From Verrucomicrobiota bacterium (GTDB taxonomy: Bacteria > Verrucomicrobiota > Verrucomicrobiia > Opitutales > Opitutaceae): a stretch of 16,902 bases of DNA. Below, piece after piece: positions 7,331 through 14,738 of the stretch. The stretch's first letter is position 1; every line of letters begins with the position of its first letter. The stretch lies in assembly GCA_023430825.1 (NCBI GenBank), contig JAEYYL010000186.1, positions 1-16,902 of the forward strand, written 5' to 3'. Under the pieces are notes generated by a model. It searched no databases and had not been told where the DNA came from. It saw nothing but the letters and a program-made list of their open reading frames with translations. Made by a program: the position numbers and the translations under genes.

Positions 7331-7437
7331 CGCCCCATGGCTTTTTGCTGCGCATCGCACGCCCTGAATCGCCTCCGAACCGGAAGTGACGGGGCGAAGC
7401 TTGGCCCCTCCCTCATGTTGCCCCCCCCGCCCGCCCT

Positions 7438-10400
7438 ATGTGCGGCATAGCCGGTTTCATCGACGCGGCCACCCCCGCCGACCTCCGCCACGACGCCGTC
7501 GTCCGGATGTGCACCGCCATGACCCATCGCGGTCCCGACGACTTCGGCCTCGACGCCCACGGCCCCGCCACCCTCGGCATGCGCCGCCTCGCGATCTTCG
7601 ATCCGAAAAACGGCCGCCAGCCGATGACGAGCGCCGACGGCCGTTTCCGTATCGTGTTCAACGGCGCGATCTACAACTTCCGCGCCCTTCGCGACGAACT
7701 CCGCTCCGCCGGTTTCGCATTTCGCACCGACTGCGACACCGAGGTCCTCCTCGCCGCCTTTATCCATTGGCGCGAGCGCTGCCTCAATCGCCTCCGCGGC
7801 ATGTTCGCTTTCGCCATCTGGGATGCACACGACCAGTCGCTCTTCCTCGCGCGCGACCCCTTCGGCATCAAACCGCTCTACTACCGCCACGACAGCGCCC
7901 AACTCCTTTTCGCCTCCGAACTCAACGCACTCCTGGCCGCGGGCGCCTTCCCCGGCGAAATCGATCCGCATTCCGTCGCCGACTACCTCGCTTGGTTCGC
8001 CGTGCCCGCACCCCGCACGATCTACCGCGGCATCTACAGCCTGCGGCCCGGCGAATGCGCCACCTTCCGCCGCGGCGAACTCGAGGCCCACGCCGCCTGG
8101 AGTTTCCGATCCGTCGACCGCCGCGCCAAAACCGCCCGCAGCCGCCGCGAATTCGAGCGCGAACTCCGCGCCCGCCTCGAAAACACCATCGCCGCCCACG
8201 TCGTCGCCGACGTCCCCGTCGGCGCCTTCCTCTCCGGCGGCCTCGATTCCGCCGTCGTCGTCGGCCTCATGGCCCGCGCCAGCAGCACGCGCCTCAAAAC
8301 CTTCTCCATCGGCCTCGACGAACGCGACCTCGACGAATCGTCGCACGCCGAGCTCACCGCCCGCCACTTCGGCACCGAACACCACACCCGCCGCCTCACC
8401 GGCGCCGACGTCGCCCGCGACCTGCCCGCCATCCTCGCTGCCTTCGACCAGCCGACCGGCGATGGCATCAACACCTTCTACGCCAGCCAGGCCGCCCGCG
8501 CCGGCGGCGTCACCGTCGCGCTCTCCGGCCTCGGCGGCGACGAACTCTTCGGCGGGTATCCCTCTTTCAACGACATCCCCCGCCTCGCCCGCCTCCTGCC
8601 TTTCTGGCGCCTGCTGCCCGCTCCCCTCCGCCGCCCCTTTCTGGCGGGTCTCCAACGCCGCGGCACGCGTTACCACAAGCTCGCCGACCTCCTCGAACAC
8701 GCGCGCACCCTCCCCGAAATCTGCGCGCTCCAACGCCGCGTCTTCTCCGAATCCCGCCGCGCCGACCTCCTCGATCCCGCCGTCCGCGACAGCCTCGCTC
8801 CGCTTTCTCCGCATCATCCGGAACTCGCCTCGCTCACCACCGAACTCGCCGCCGCCGGCCTGTTCGAAACCATCAGCGCCTGGGAGCTCCGCACCTACAT
8901 GGCCGACGTGCTGCTCCGCGACAGCGACGTCATGAGCATGCGCCATTCCCTCGAACTCCGCGTGCCGTTCGTCGACCGGCCGCTCGTCGAGTGGCTCGCC
9001 CGCCAGCCCGCGCGTTTCAAAGACGACCGCGAACAACCCAAATCCGCGCTCGCCCGCGCCGTCGCCGACCTCCTGCCGCCCGGCCTCGCCCAACGTCCGA
9101 AACAGGGCTTCGCCTTGCCGTTCGCCACGTGGATGCGCGGCGAACTCCGGCCCTTTCTCGACGAGACCTTCAGCGACGCGAGCGTCCGCCGCTCGGGCCT
9201 CTTCGCCCCCGACGCCGTCCAGCGTTACTGGCGCGACTACCTCGCACAAAACGACGCCCGCCAGTGGTCGCGCGTCTGGAGCCTCGCCGTCCTCCTCCAG
9301 TTCATCAACCGCCGGCCCGCCATTCCCCCGCTGCGCCCGCGCCCCTGGCCGGCCACAACGATCGCCGCACCCGCCCCGCTCGCCCCGCACATCGTCGCCC
9401 GCGGTTCCTCCCGCCGTCCCTCCGCCGCCCGCCACCGCACCCTCCTCCTCGCGCCCGAAATCTTCGCGTCCGAAGGCGGCATCCCGCGCATGCTGCAAAG
9501 CTACCTCAAGGCGCTCTGCGAACTCGCCGGCCCCGCCGACGCCGTCCGGCTCCTCGCGCTCAACGACGAGGTCGTCGACTCCCGCGACCTCCGCCGCTCC
9601 TCCAACGCCCGCCTCACCGAATGGCGCGTGTGCAGCGGCTCGCGGCGTCGCTTCGTGCGCGACGCGCTCGCGCTCAGCCGCGGCGTCGATCGCATCGTCT
9701 GCGGCCACGTCGCGCAACTGCCCGTCGCCCTCGCCGCGAAGTTCGCGCATCCAAAAATCAACTACAGCCTCGTCGCCCACGGCATCGAGGTCTGGCGCCC
9801 GTTCACCCTGCCCGAGCGGCTCGCGCTCCGCGGCGCCGAACGCATTTTCTGCGTCAGCGACTTCACCCGCCGCGAACTCCTCCGCCGCTGCCCGCTCCCC
9901 GACGGCCGCGCCGTCGTGCTGCCCAACGCCCTCGACGCCTGGTTCACCATCGCGCCCGGCGTTCCGCGCGCCGCGGTCCGCCCCGTCATTCTCGCCGTCA
10001 CCCGGCTCGCCCGCGCCGATCGCTACAAGGGCGTCGATCACCTCATCCAGGCCATGCCCGCCGTCCGCGCGCACATGCCCGACGCCACCCTGCGCATCGT
10101 CGGCCGCGGCGACGACCTGCCGTATCTCCAAGGCCTGGCCAACCGCCTCGAACTCCGCGGCGCCGTCGAGTTCCTCGGCTTCGTCGACGATCGCCGCATG
10201 GCCGAGGAACTCCGCTCCTGCGCACTCTTCGCGCTCCCCAGCGAACGCGAGGGCTTCGGCCTCGTGTATCTCGAGGCGATGGCCAACGGCCGCCCCTGCC
10301 TCGGCGCCCGCGCCGGCGGCGTGCCGGAGGTGATCACCCCCGACACCGGCGTGCTCGTCGAATTCGGCAACGTCCCCGCGATCGCCGCCGCGTGCATCGA

Positions 10401-10527
10401 CGCCTTGCGCCGCGATTGGGACGAAAACGCGATCCTCGACCGCGCGCGCCACTTTTCCTATTCGCAGTTCAAGGATCGGCTCGCTTTCCTCCTGGAAACT
10501 CCCGCACGTCCCGCGGCCACCCGATGA
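7438..10527 (+). CDS. asnB: Asparagine-synthase-like amidotransferase fused to GT4 glycosyltransferase
   Basis: A 1029-residue fusion. Residues 1-625 are a complete glutamine-dependent asparagine synthase (AsnB type). Cys2 is the glutaminase nucleophile (MCGIAGF). The ATP-pyrophosphatase loop is SGGLDS (266-271), followed by SGLGGDELFGGYP and the RPKQGFALPF region. AsnB-like enzymes are frequent in surface-glycan clusters and may transfer ammonia to a carboxyl group of a sugar or peptide rather than to free aspartate. A Pro/Ala-rich linker (about 626-665) leads to a GT4-type glycosyltransferase (666-1029) with EGGIPRM near its start, a VTRLARADRYKG donor-site entry and the EX7E motif E938-GFGLVYL-E946. 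The frame is unbroken, so this is not a sequencing join of two separate frames. The start is fixed by Cys2; no ribosome-binding site is visible, and a run of eight C lies at 7421-7428. The stop overlaps the fdtA start (ATGA). Confidence 0.92.
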   Translation: MCGIAGFIDAATPADLRHDAVVRMCTAMTHRGPDDFGLDAHGPATLGMRRLAIFDPKNGRQPMTSADGRFRIVFNGAIYNFRALRDELRSAGFAFRTDCDTEVLLAAFIHWRERCLNRLRGMFAFAIWDAHDQSLFLARDPFGIKPLYYRHDSAQLLFASELNALLAAGAFPGEIDPHSVADYLAWFAVPAPRTIYRGIYSLRPGECATFRRGELEAHAAWSFRSVDRRAKTARSRREFERELRARLENTIAAHVVADVPVGAFLSGGLDSAVVVGLMARASSTRLKTFSIGLDERDLDESSHAELTARHFGTEHHTRRLTGADVARDLPAILAAFDQPTGDGINTFYASQAARAGGVTVALSGLGGDELFGGYPSFNDIPRLARLLPFWRLLPAPLRRPFLAGLQRRGTRYHKLADLLEHARTLPEICALQRRVFSESRRADLLDPAVRDSLAPLSPHHPELASLTTELAAAGLFETISAWELRTYMADVLLRDSDVMSMRHSLELRVPFVDRPLVEWLARQPARFKDDREQPKSALARAVADLLPPGLAQRPKQGFALPFATWMRGELRPFLDETFSDASVRRSGLFAPDAVQRYWRDYLAQNDARQWSRVWSLAVLLQFINRRPAIPPLRPRPWPATTIAAPAPLAPHIVARGSSRRPSAARHRTLLLAPEIFASEGGIPRMLQSYLKALCELAGPADAVRLLALNDEVVDSRDLRRSSNARLTEWRVCSGSRRRFVRDALALSRGVDRIVCGHVAQLPVALAAKFAHPKINYSLVAHGIEVWRPFTLPERLALRGAERIFCVSDFTRRELLRRCPLPDGRAVVLPNALDAWFTIAPGVPRAAVRPVILAVTRLARADRYKGVDHLIQAMPAVRAHMPDATLRIVGRGDDLPYLQGLANRLELRGAVEFLGFVDDRRMAEELRSCALFALPSEREGFGLVYLEAMANGRPCLGARAGGVPEVITPDTGVLVEFGNVPAIAAACIDALRRDWDENAILDRARHFSYSQFKDRLAFLLETPARPAATR

Positions 10528-11003
10528 ATTCCAAGCTCCGGCTCCGCGTCCGCCATTCCGGCCTGCTCCCACTCCAGTCCTTCAAAGACCTGCCCGACGG
10601 CCATCTCTTCATCGCCGAGGCCGGCCGTCACGTGCCCTTTCCGATCGAGCGTATCTACTTCATCAATACGCTCGCCAACCCGAAGGCCGTGCGCGGCCGC
10701 CACGCCCATCGCCGCCTCGAACAGGCGATCTTCTGTCTCAGCGGTTCCTTCAACCTGCACCTCGACGACGGCCGGGCGAAGCAACGCATCCGCCTCAATA
10801 ACCCCGCCTGCGGTATTCGTCTCGGCCCACTCCTTTGGCACACCATGTCGTCCTTCTCCTACGACTGCGTGATCCTCGTCCTTGCCAGCGCCCGTTTCGA
10901 CGAAGCCGACTACATCCGCGACTACGCCGAATTCAAACAACTCGCCCGCCGCAAAAAAATGGAGCCGCGGCGCCCCCGCCGCGGCCAGCCCTCTTCTTCG
11001 TGA
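10524..11003 (+). CDS. fdtA: FdtA/WxcM-like sugar 3,4-ketoisomerase
   Basis: A 159-residue cupin-like protein of the FdtA family, which converts dTDP-4-keto-6-deoxyglucose to the 3-keto isomer on the way to 3-amino-3,6-dideoxy sugars. Visible hallmarks are IYFINT, the catalytic-type RGRHAH with H60 and H62, EQAIFCLSGSFNLHLDDG, LNNPACGIRLGPLLWHTM and the closing LASARFDEADYIRDYAEF. The family normally ends shortly after that segment. Here about 14 extra residues (MEPRRPRRGQPSSS) are encoded largely by the GC palindrome at 10960-10986. No rmlA, rmlB or aminotransferase partner is in the window, so the final sugar cannot be named. The start overlaps the previous stop (ATGA) and the stop overlaps the wzm start (GTGA). 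Confidence 0.9.
   Translation: MNSKLRLRVRHSGLLPLQSFKDLPDGHLFIAEAGRHVPFPIERIYFINTLANPKAVRGRHAHRRLEQAIFCLSGSFNLHLDDGRAKQRIRLNNPACGIRLGPLLWHTMSSFSYDCVILVLASARFDEADYIRDYAEFKQLARRKKMEPRRPRRGQPSSS
10960..10986. repeat. REP-like GC palindrome, copy 2, inside the fdtA 3' end
   Basis: A perfect 9-bp stem (GCCGCGGCG at 10964-10972 with 10977-10985) closes a CCCC loop. Bases 10960-10983 match 4665-4688 at 23 of 24 positions. This copy is read as part of fdtA and follows a run of seven A at 10953-10959. Two copies, one intergenic and one genic, suggest a dispersed element. Confidence 0.7.
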
Positions 11004-11830
11004 GTTCTCCTTCCTCCAGCGACCTCATCCTCGAAGCCGGCCGCGCCGACTCGAACTACTGGCGCGACCTCTGGCGCTACCGCGAACTGCTCGGCTTCCT
11101 CGCCTGGCGCGACGTCAAGGTCCGCTACAAGCAGGCCGTCCTCGGCGCCGGCTGGGCGCTCATCCAGCCGCTCATCACGATGACGATTTTCACTTTCGTC
11201 TTCGGCCGGCTCGCCAACATGCCCAGCGGCGGCGTGCCCTACCCGCTCCTCGTCCTCGCCGGCCTGCTGCCCTGGCAGTTGTTCTCCACCGCCCTCGGCG
11301 GCGCGAGCAACAGCGTCGTCGGCAACTCGCACCTGATTTCGAAGGTGTATTTCCCGCGCCTGATCGTGCCGCTCGCCTCGCTCGGCGTCGCCCTCGTCGA
11401 CTTCGTCATCGTCCTCGGCCTGTTCCTCGCCCTCGCACTCTGGTTCGGCACCCTTCCCACGTGGCACTGGCTCGTCCTCCCTGTCTTCGTGCTTGCCGCG
11501 TTGCTGCTCGCGCTCGGCGCCGGCCTCTGGCTCACCAGCCTGACCGTCAAGTATCGGGATTTCAGATACATCGTGCCGTTCATGCTCCAAATCGGTTTGT
11601 TCGTTTCACCCGTCGGCTTCCGCACCGACCACTATCCCAACTGGCGCGAGGTCCTCGCCCTCAACCCGCTCACCGGCGTGATCGACGGCTTCCGGTGGTG
11701 TCTCCTCGGCGGCAACCAGCAGCTCGACCCGCTCTCGCTCGGCTACACCGCCGCGATGATCGCTGTCCTGCTTTTCGCCGGCGTCCGCTATTTCCGCAAA
11801 ACCGAGAAGCAGTTCTCCGACGTGATCTGA
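11000..11830 (+). CDS. wzm: ABC-2 polysaccharide export permease Wzm
   Basis: The membrane subunit of an ABC exporter for O-antigen, capsule or teichoic-type glycans; it forms the channel through the inner membrane with Wzt. The 276-residue form has a cytoplasmic amphipathic N-terminus (YWRDLWRYRELLGFLAWRDVKVRYKQAVLGAGWALIQP is cited here by its span, residues 20-57) and about six membrane segments near 50-70, 83-103, 125-150, 157-180, 189-205 and 250-265. The SKVYFPRLIVPL and LNPLTGVIDGFR stretches are typical of the family. The GTG at 11000 is the chosen start: it gives the normal family length and a GTGA overlap with the fdtA stop. The same frame stays open further upstream, but that translation is low-complexity. 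Wzt follows after 102 bases. Confidence 0.93.
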   Translation: MSSPSSSDLILEAGRADSNYWRDLWRYRELLGFLAWRDVKVRYKQAVLGAGWALIQPLITMTIFTFVFGRLANMPSGGVPYPLLVLAGLLPWQLFSTALGGASNSVVGNSHLISKVYFPRLIVPLASLGVALVDFVIVLGLFLALALWFGTLPTWHWLVLPVFVLAALLLALGAGLWLTSLTVKYRDFRYIVPFMLQIGLFVSPVGFRTDHYPNWREVLALNPLTGVIDGFRWCLLGGNQQLDPLSLGYTAAMIAVLLFAGVRYFRKTEKQFSDVI

Positions 11831-11838
11831 TCGAAAAC

Positions 11839-11924
11839 GACCACCGACCACGGACCATGGACCACTCAATTTCTCCCTTCAACGCCACCCAACGCCCGTG
11901 GTCCGCGGTCCGTGGTCAGTAGTC
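11839..11924. repeat. Opposed heptamer arrays, unit GACCACG, between wzm and wzt
   Basis: Four 7-base units start at 11839, 11846, 11853 and 11860 (consensus GACCACG). Four reverse-complement units start at 11897, 11904, 11911 and 11918. The arms pair at 23 of 28 positions around a 30-base loop. The array fills almost the whole wzm-wzt gap and ends eight bases before the wzt ATG. Confidence 0.8.
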
Positions 11925-11932
11925 CTTCGAGC

Positions 11933-13168
11933 ATGTCCGCCATCGTCGTCGAAAATCTCTCCAAGCGCTACGTCATCGGCCACCAGCGCGCGCACGACAC
12001 GCTGCGCGACCGCGTCAGCCACGGCCTGCGCGGCGCCTGGTCCACCCTCCGCCGCCGCACCGGTCCACGCCTCGAAACCGAGGAGTTCTGGGCGCTGCGC
12101 GACGTCTCCTTCCGCGTCGAGCCCGGCCAGGTCGTCGGCATCATCGGCCGCAACGGCGCGGGCAAGTCCACCTTGCTGAAAATCCTCTCGCGCATCACCG
12201 AGCCCACCACCGGCCGCGTGCAGCTCCGCGGCCGTGTCGCGAGTCTCCTCGAGGTCGGCACCGGTTTTCACCCCGAACTCACCGGACGCGAAAACGTGTT
12301 CCTCAACGGCGCCATCCTCGGCATGAGCCGCGCCGAAATCCGCCGCAAGTTCGACGAGATCGTCGCCTTCGCCGAGGTCGAGCGCTTCCTCGACACGCCC
12401 GTGAAACGCTACTCGAGCGGCATGTATGTGCGCCTCGCCTTCGCCGTCGCCGCCCACCTCGAGCCGGAGATCCTGATCGTCGACGAGGTCCTCGCCGTCG
12501 GCGACGCCGCGTTCCAGCGCAAATGCCTCGGAAAAATGCAGAGCGTTTCCCAGAGCGAGGGCCGCACCGTTCTCTTCGTCAGTCACAATCTCGCCTCGAT
12601 TCGCCAGCTTTGCGGCTCCGCCATCCTCCTCTCCGCGGGCAGCGTCCAGGCCGCCGGCCCCTGCCAGCGCGTGCTCGAAACCTACCAGCACGGCCTCGAG
12701 GGCGCGCCCGCCACCTCCGTGCCCGCGCCCGGCCCCGACCAGCTCGAGCGCGCCTACACCACCCACGTCGAGATCGAGACGCTCGACGGCGCCAGCCGGC
12801 TCGTCGTGCCCGTCGGCCAGCCCTGGCGCGTGCGCGTCGGCCTAAAAGTCGTCACCCCGCAGAAAGCCTTCGTCGCCGCCATCGGCATCAAGGGCGCCGA
12901 CGGCCTCTCCGTCCAAACCGCCTGGGACACCCCACGCGATCTCGCGCCCGGCGATTACGAAGCCGTGTTCACCCAGGACCGCGTCGTCCTCGAAGCCGGC
13001 ACCTACCTGATTCGCGTCGGGCTCTCCGCCGCCGAGCGCACGTTTCAACAGTTCGACGCCACCCGCCTCGAGATCGTCAGCGAAGGCGCCTCCGGCTACT
13101 TCCCGATGACCGCCGGCGTCGGCGTCGTCTTGAACTCCATGACGACGTCCCTCACCCGCCGCCCATGA
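11933..13168 (+). CDS. wzt: ABC polysaccharide export ATPase Wzt with C-terminal glycan-binding-type domain
   Basis: The 411-residue nucleotide-binding subunit powers Wzm. It shows Walker A GRNGAGKST (72-80), the signature SSGMY (161-165), Walker B ILIVDE (180-185) and the switch His218 in FVSHN. Residues about 261-411 form an extra C-terminal beta-rich domain like Wzt_C. In E. coli O8/O9a-type systems that domain recognises the modified non-reducing end of the finished chain; similar use here is inferred. ATG 11933 is preferred over GTG 11912 because the GTG lies inside the heptamer array and adds seven residues with no family support. The stop overlaps the next start (ATGA). Confidence 0.95.
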   Translation: MSAIVVENLSKRYVIGHQRAHDTLRDRVSHGLRGAWSTLRRRTGPRLETEEFWALRDVSFRVEPGQVVGIIGRNGAGKSTLLKILSRITEPTTGRVQLRGRVASLLEVGTGFHPELTGRENVFLNGAILGMSRAEIRRKFDEIVAFAEVERFLDTPVKRYSSGMYVRLAFAVAAHLEPEILIVDEVLAVGDAAFQRKCLGKMQSVSQSEGRTVLFVSHNLASIRQLCGSAILLSAGSVQAAGPCQRVLETYQHGLEGAPATSVPAPGPDQLERAYTTHVEIETLDGASRLVVPVGQPWRVRVGLKVVTPQKAFVAAIGIKGADGLSVQTAWDTPRDLAPGDYEAVFTQDRVVLEAGTYLIRVGLSAAERTFQQFDATRLEIVSEGASGYFPMTAGVGVVLNSMTTSLTRRP

Positions 13169-13935
13169 GCGCCGCGACGAAACCCCTTCCCCAACCTCGC
13201 TGGAAACGCATCGCCGAAAAAGCCGCGCTCCGCACGCGGCTCGCTTGGCAGTGCCTCACCACTTTCGACGACGCCGCCGATCGCAGCGTGCTCAAGGTCA
13301 GCTTCGCCCAGAACGGCGAGGATCTCATCGCCTGGCACGCCCTCCACGCGCTCGGCCTCCGCCGGCCGCGCTACCTCGACATCGGCGCCCACCACCCCGT
13401 GCGCCTCAGCAACACCGCGCTGCTTCACCTCGTCGGCGGTCGCGGCATGAACATCGAGCCCGACCCGACGCTCTTCGCCGCCTTTCCCACGCAGCGCCCG
13501 CGCGACATCAATCTCAACGTCGGCATCGGCCCCACCGCCGGCGAGATGACCTTCTTCCGGATGGCCGATCCCTTGCTCAACACATTCTCCCCCGACGAAG
13601 CCGCGCGCCTCGAACGCGAGGAGCACATCCGCATCGCCGACCGCATCCCCATCCGCATCGAAAAAATCGATACGCTGCTCGACCAGTGGGATTTCACGCC
13701 GGACTTCCTCACGCTCGACACCGAAGGTCACGACCTCGCGATTCTTCAAAGCTACGACTTCACCCGCCGGCGGCCCGCAGTCATCTGCGTGGAAACGCTC
13801 ACCTTCTCCACCCGCGCGCAGGGCCGAAAAATTTTCCAGATCGCCGACTTCCTCGTCTCCGCCGGCTACCGCGTCCACGCCGACACCCAGATCAACACGC
13901 TCTTCATCGACGAGCGCCGCCGCCCCTCCGCGTGA
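13165..13935 (+). CDS. FkbM-family methyltransferase (first)
   Basis: A 256-residue SAM-dependent methyltransferase-like protein. The FkbM-type entry SFAQNGEDLI (46-55) is followed by the SAM-binding LDIGAHHP (71-78), the acidic NIEPD (96-100) and the LTLDTEGHDLAIL segment (about 183-194). FkbM enzymes O-methylate hydroxyl groups and are frequent in glycan clusters. Its divergence from the second FkbM in this operon suggests a different acceptor position. The N-terminal 40 residues are basic and may contact the membrane or a partner. It overlaps wzt upstream (ATGA) and the second methyltransferase downstream (GTGA). Confidence 0.88.
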   Translation: MSAATKPLPQPRWKRIAEKAALRTRLAWQCLTTFDDAADRSVLKVSFAQNGEDLIAWHALHALGLRRPRYLDIGAHHPVRLSNTALLHLVGGRGMNIEPDPTLFAAFPTQRPRDINLNVGIGPTAGEMTFFRMADPLLNTFSPDEAARLEREEHIRIADRIPIRIEKIDTLLDQWDFTPDFLTLDTEGHDLAILQSYDFTRRRPAVICVETLTFSTRAQGRKIFQIADFLVSAGYRVHADTQINTLFIDERRRPSA

Positions 13936-14738
13936 ATCCGCCCGACCTCACCGCCTACCTTTCCCGCCCGTCGCCCGTCGAACGCGAACTGCGGCGGCTC
14001 TTCCGTCCCGACGAGCCGCTCGTGATCTTCGACATCGGCGCCTGCGAGGGCGAAGAGTCGGTGCGCTACGCCCGCCTCTTTCCCCGCGCGCGCATCCTGT
14101 CGTTCGAACCGCTGCCGTCCAACCAGGCGCTCGTCCGCGCCAACTTCGCCCGCTACGGCGTCACGCGCGCCGAACTCCTCCCGCTCGCCCTGTCCGATCG
14201 CGCCGGCGAAGCGACGTTTCACGTCTCCTCCGGCCAGCCGCCGACCGAGTTCTCCGGCCGCGACTGGAACTACGGCAACAAATCCAGCTCACTCCTCCCG
14301 CCCGCCGCCCCCGGCCCGATGCACGGCTGGATCGAGTTCAAGGAAGCCATCGTCGTGCCCACCGACACGCTCGACGCCGTCTGCGCCCGCCACGCGATCG
14401 ACCGGATCGATTTCGTCCACATGGACGTTCAGGGTGCCGAACACCTCGTCCTCGCCGGCGCCGCGCGCCTGCTGCCGCGCATCTCCGCGCTCTGGCTTGA
14501 GGTTGCCGATCGCGAACTTTACCGCGGCCAGAAACTCCGCCGCGAAATGGAGACGCTCCTCCACGCCCACGGCTTCTCCCTCGGCTTCGCCGCCCACGGC
14601 GGGATCGAGGGCGACCAGTTCTACGTCAACCGCCGCCAGCCGCGCGCCTGGCGCTACCTCGCCGCGCGCCGCGCCGCCGCGGTGCTCGGCCGCGCGCGCC
14701 GTTTCGCCGGCCGCATCAAACACCTCGTCACCCGATGA
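13932..14738 (+). CDS. FkbM-family methyltransferase (second)
   Basis: A 268-residue SAM-dependent methyltransferase with a textbook FkbM layout: VIFDIGACEGEES (31-43), SFEPLPSN (57-64), the VPTDTLDAVC segment (142-151) and HMDVQGAEHLVL (163-174). The Arg/Ala-rich C-terminal tail (about 237-268) is longer than needed for the fold and may be an amphipathic helix. It probably methylates a sugar hydroxyl of the exported polymer. The start is GTG 13932, overlapping the previous stop; its own stop overlaps the fucosyltransferase start (ATGA). Confidence 0.93.
   Translation: MNPPDLTAYLSRPSPVERELRRLFRPDEPLVIFDIGACEGEESVRYARLFPRARILSFEPLPSNQALVRANFARYGVTRAELLPLALSDRAGEATFHVSSGQPPTEFSGRDWNYGNKSSSLLPPAAPGPMHGWIEFKEAIVVPTDTLDAVCARHAIDRIDFVHMDVQGAEHLVLAGAARLLPRISALWLEVADRELYRGQKLRREMETLLHAHGFSLGFAAHGGIEGDQFYVNRRQPRAWRYLAARRAAAVLGRARRFAGRIKHLVTR

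Noticed and set aside
7386..10523. A long plus-strand frame reading into fdtA
   Set aside because: Before the fdtA ATG it encodes only Arg/Pro-rich sequence in another frame of the AsnB-GT gene. Only the part from 10524 is a real protein.
7324..10572. A 1082-residue open frame on the minus strand opposite the AsnB-GT gene
   Set aside because: Its translation is a Gly/Ala/Glu/Val-rich string without any family motif, the usual mirror of a GC-rich gene with C or G in third positions. The plus-strand frame has full catalytic motifs.
10835..10999. Longer wzm start at 10835
   Set aside because: The added 55 residues are an out-of-frame reading of fdtA, and GTG 11000 gives the expected length and the operon's usual 4-base overlap.
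11912..11932. Longer wzt start at GTG 11912
   Set aside because: It lies inside the heptamer array and adds seven residues not expected for the family; ATG 11933 gives a standard N-terminus.
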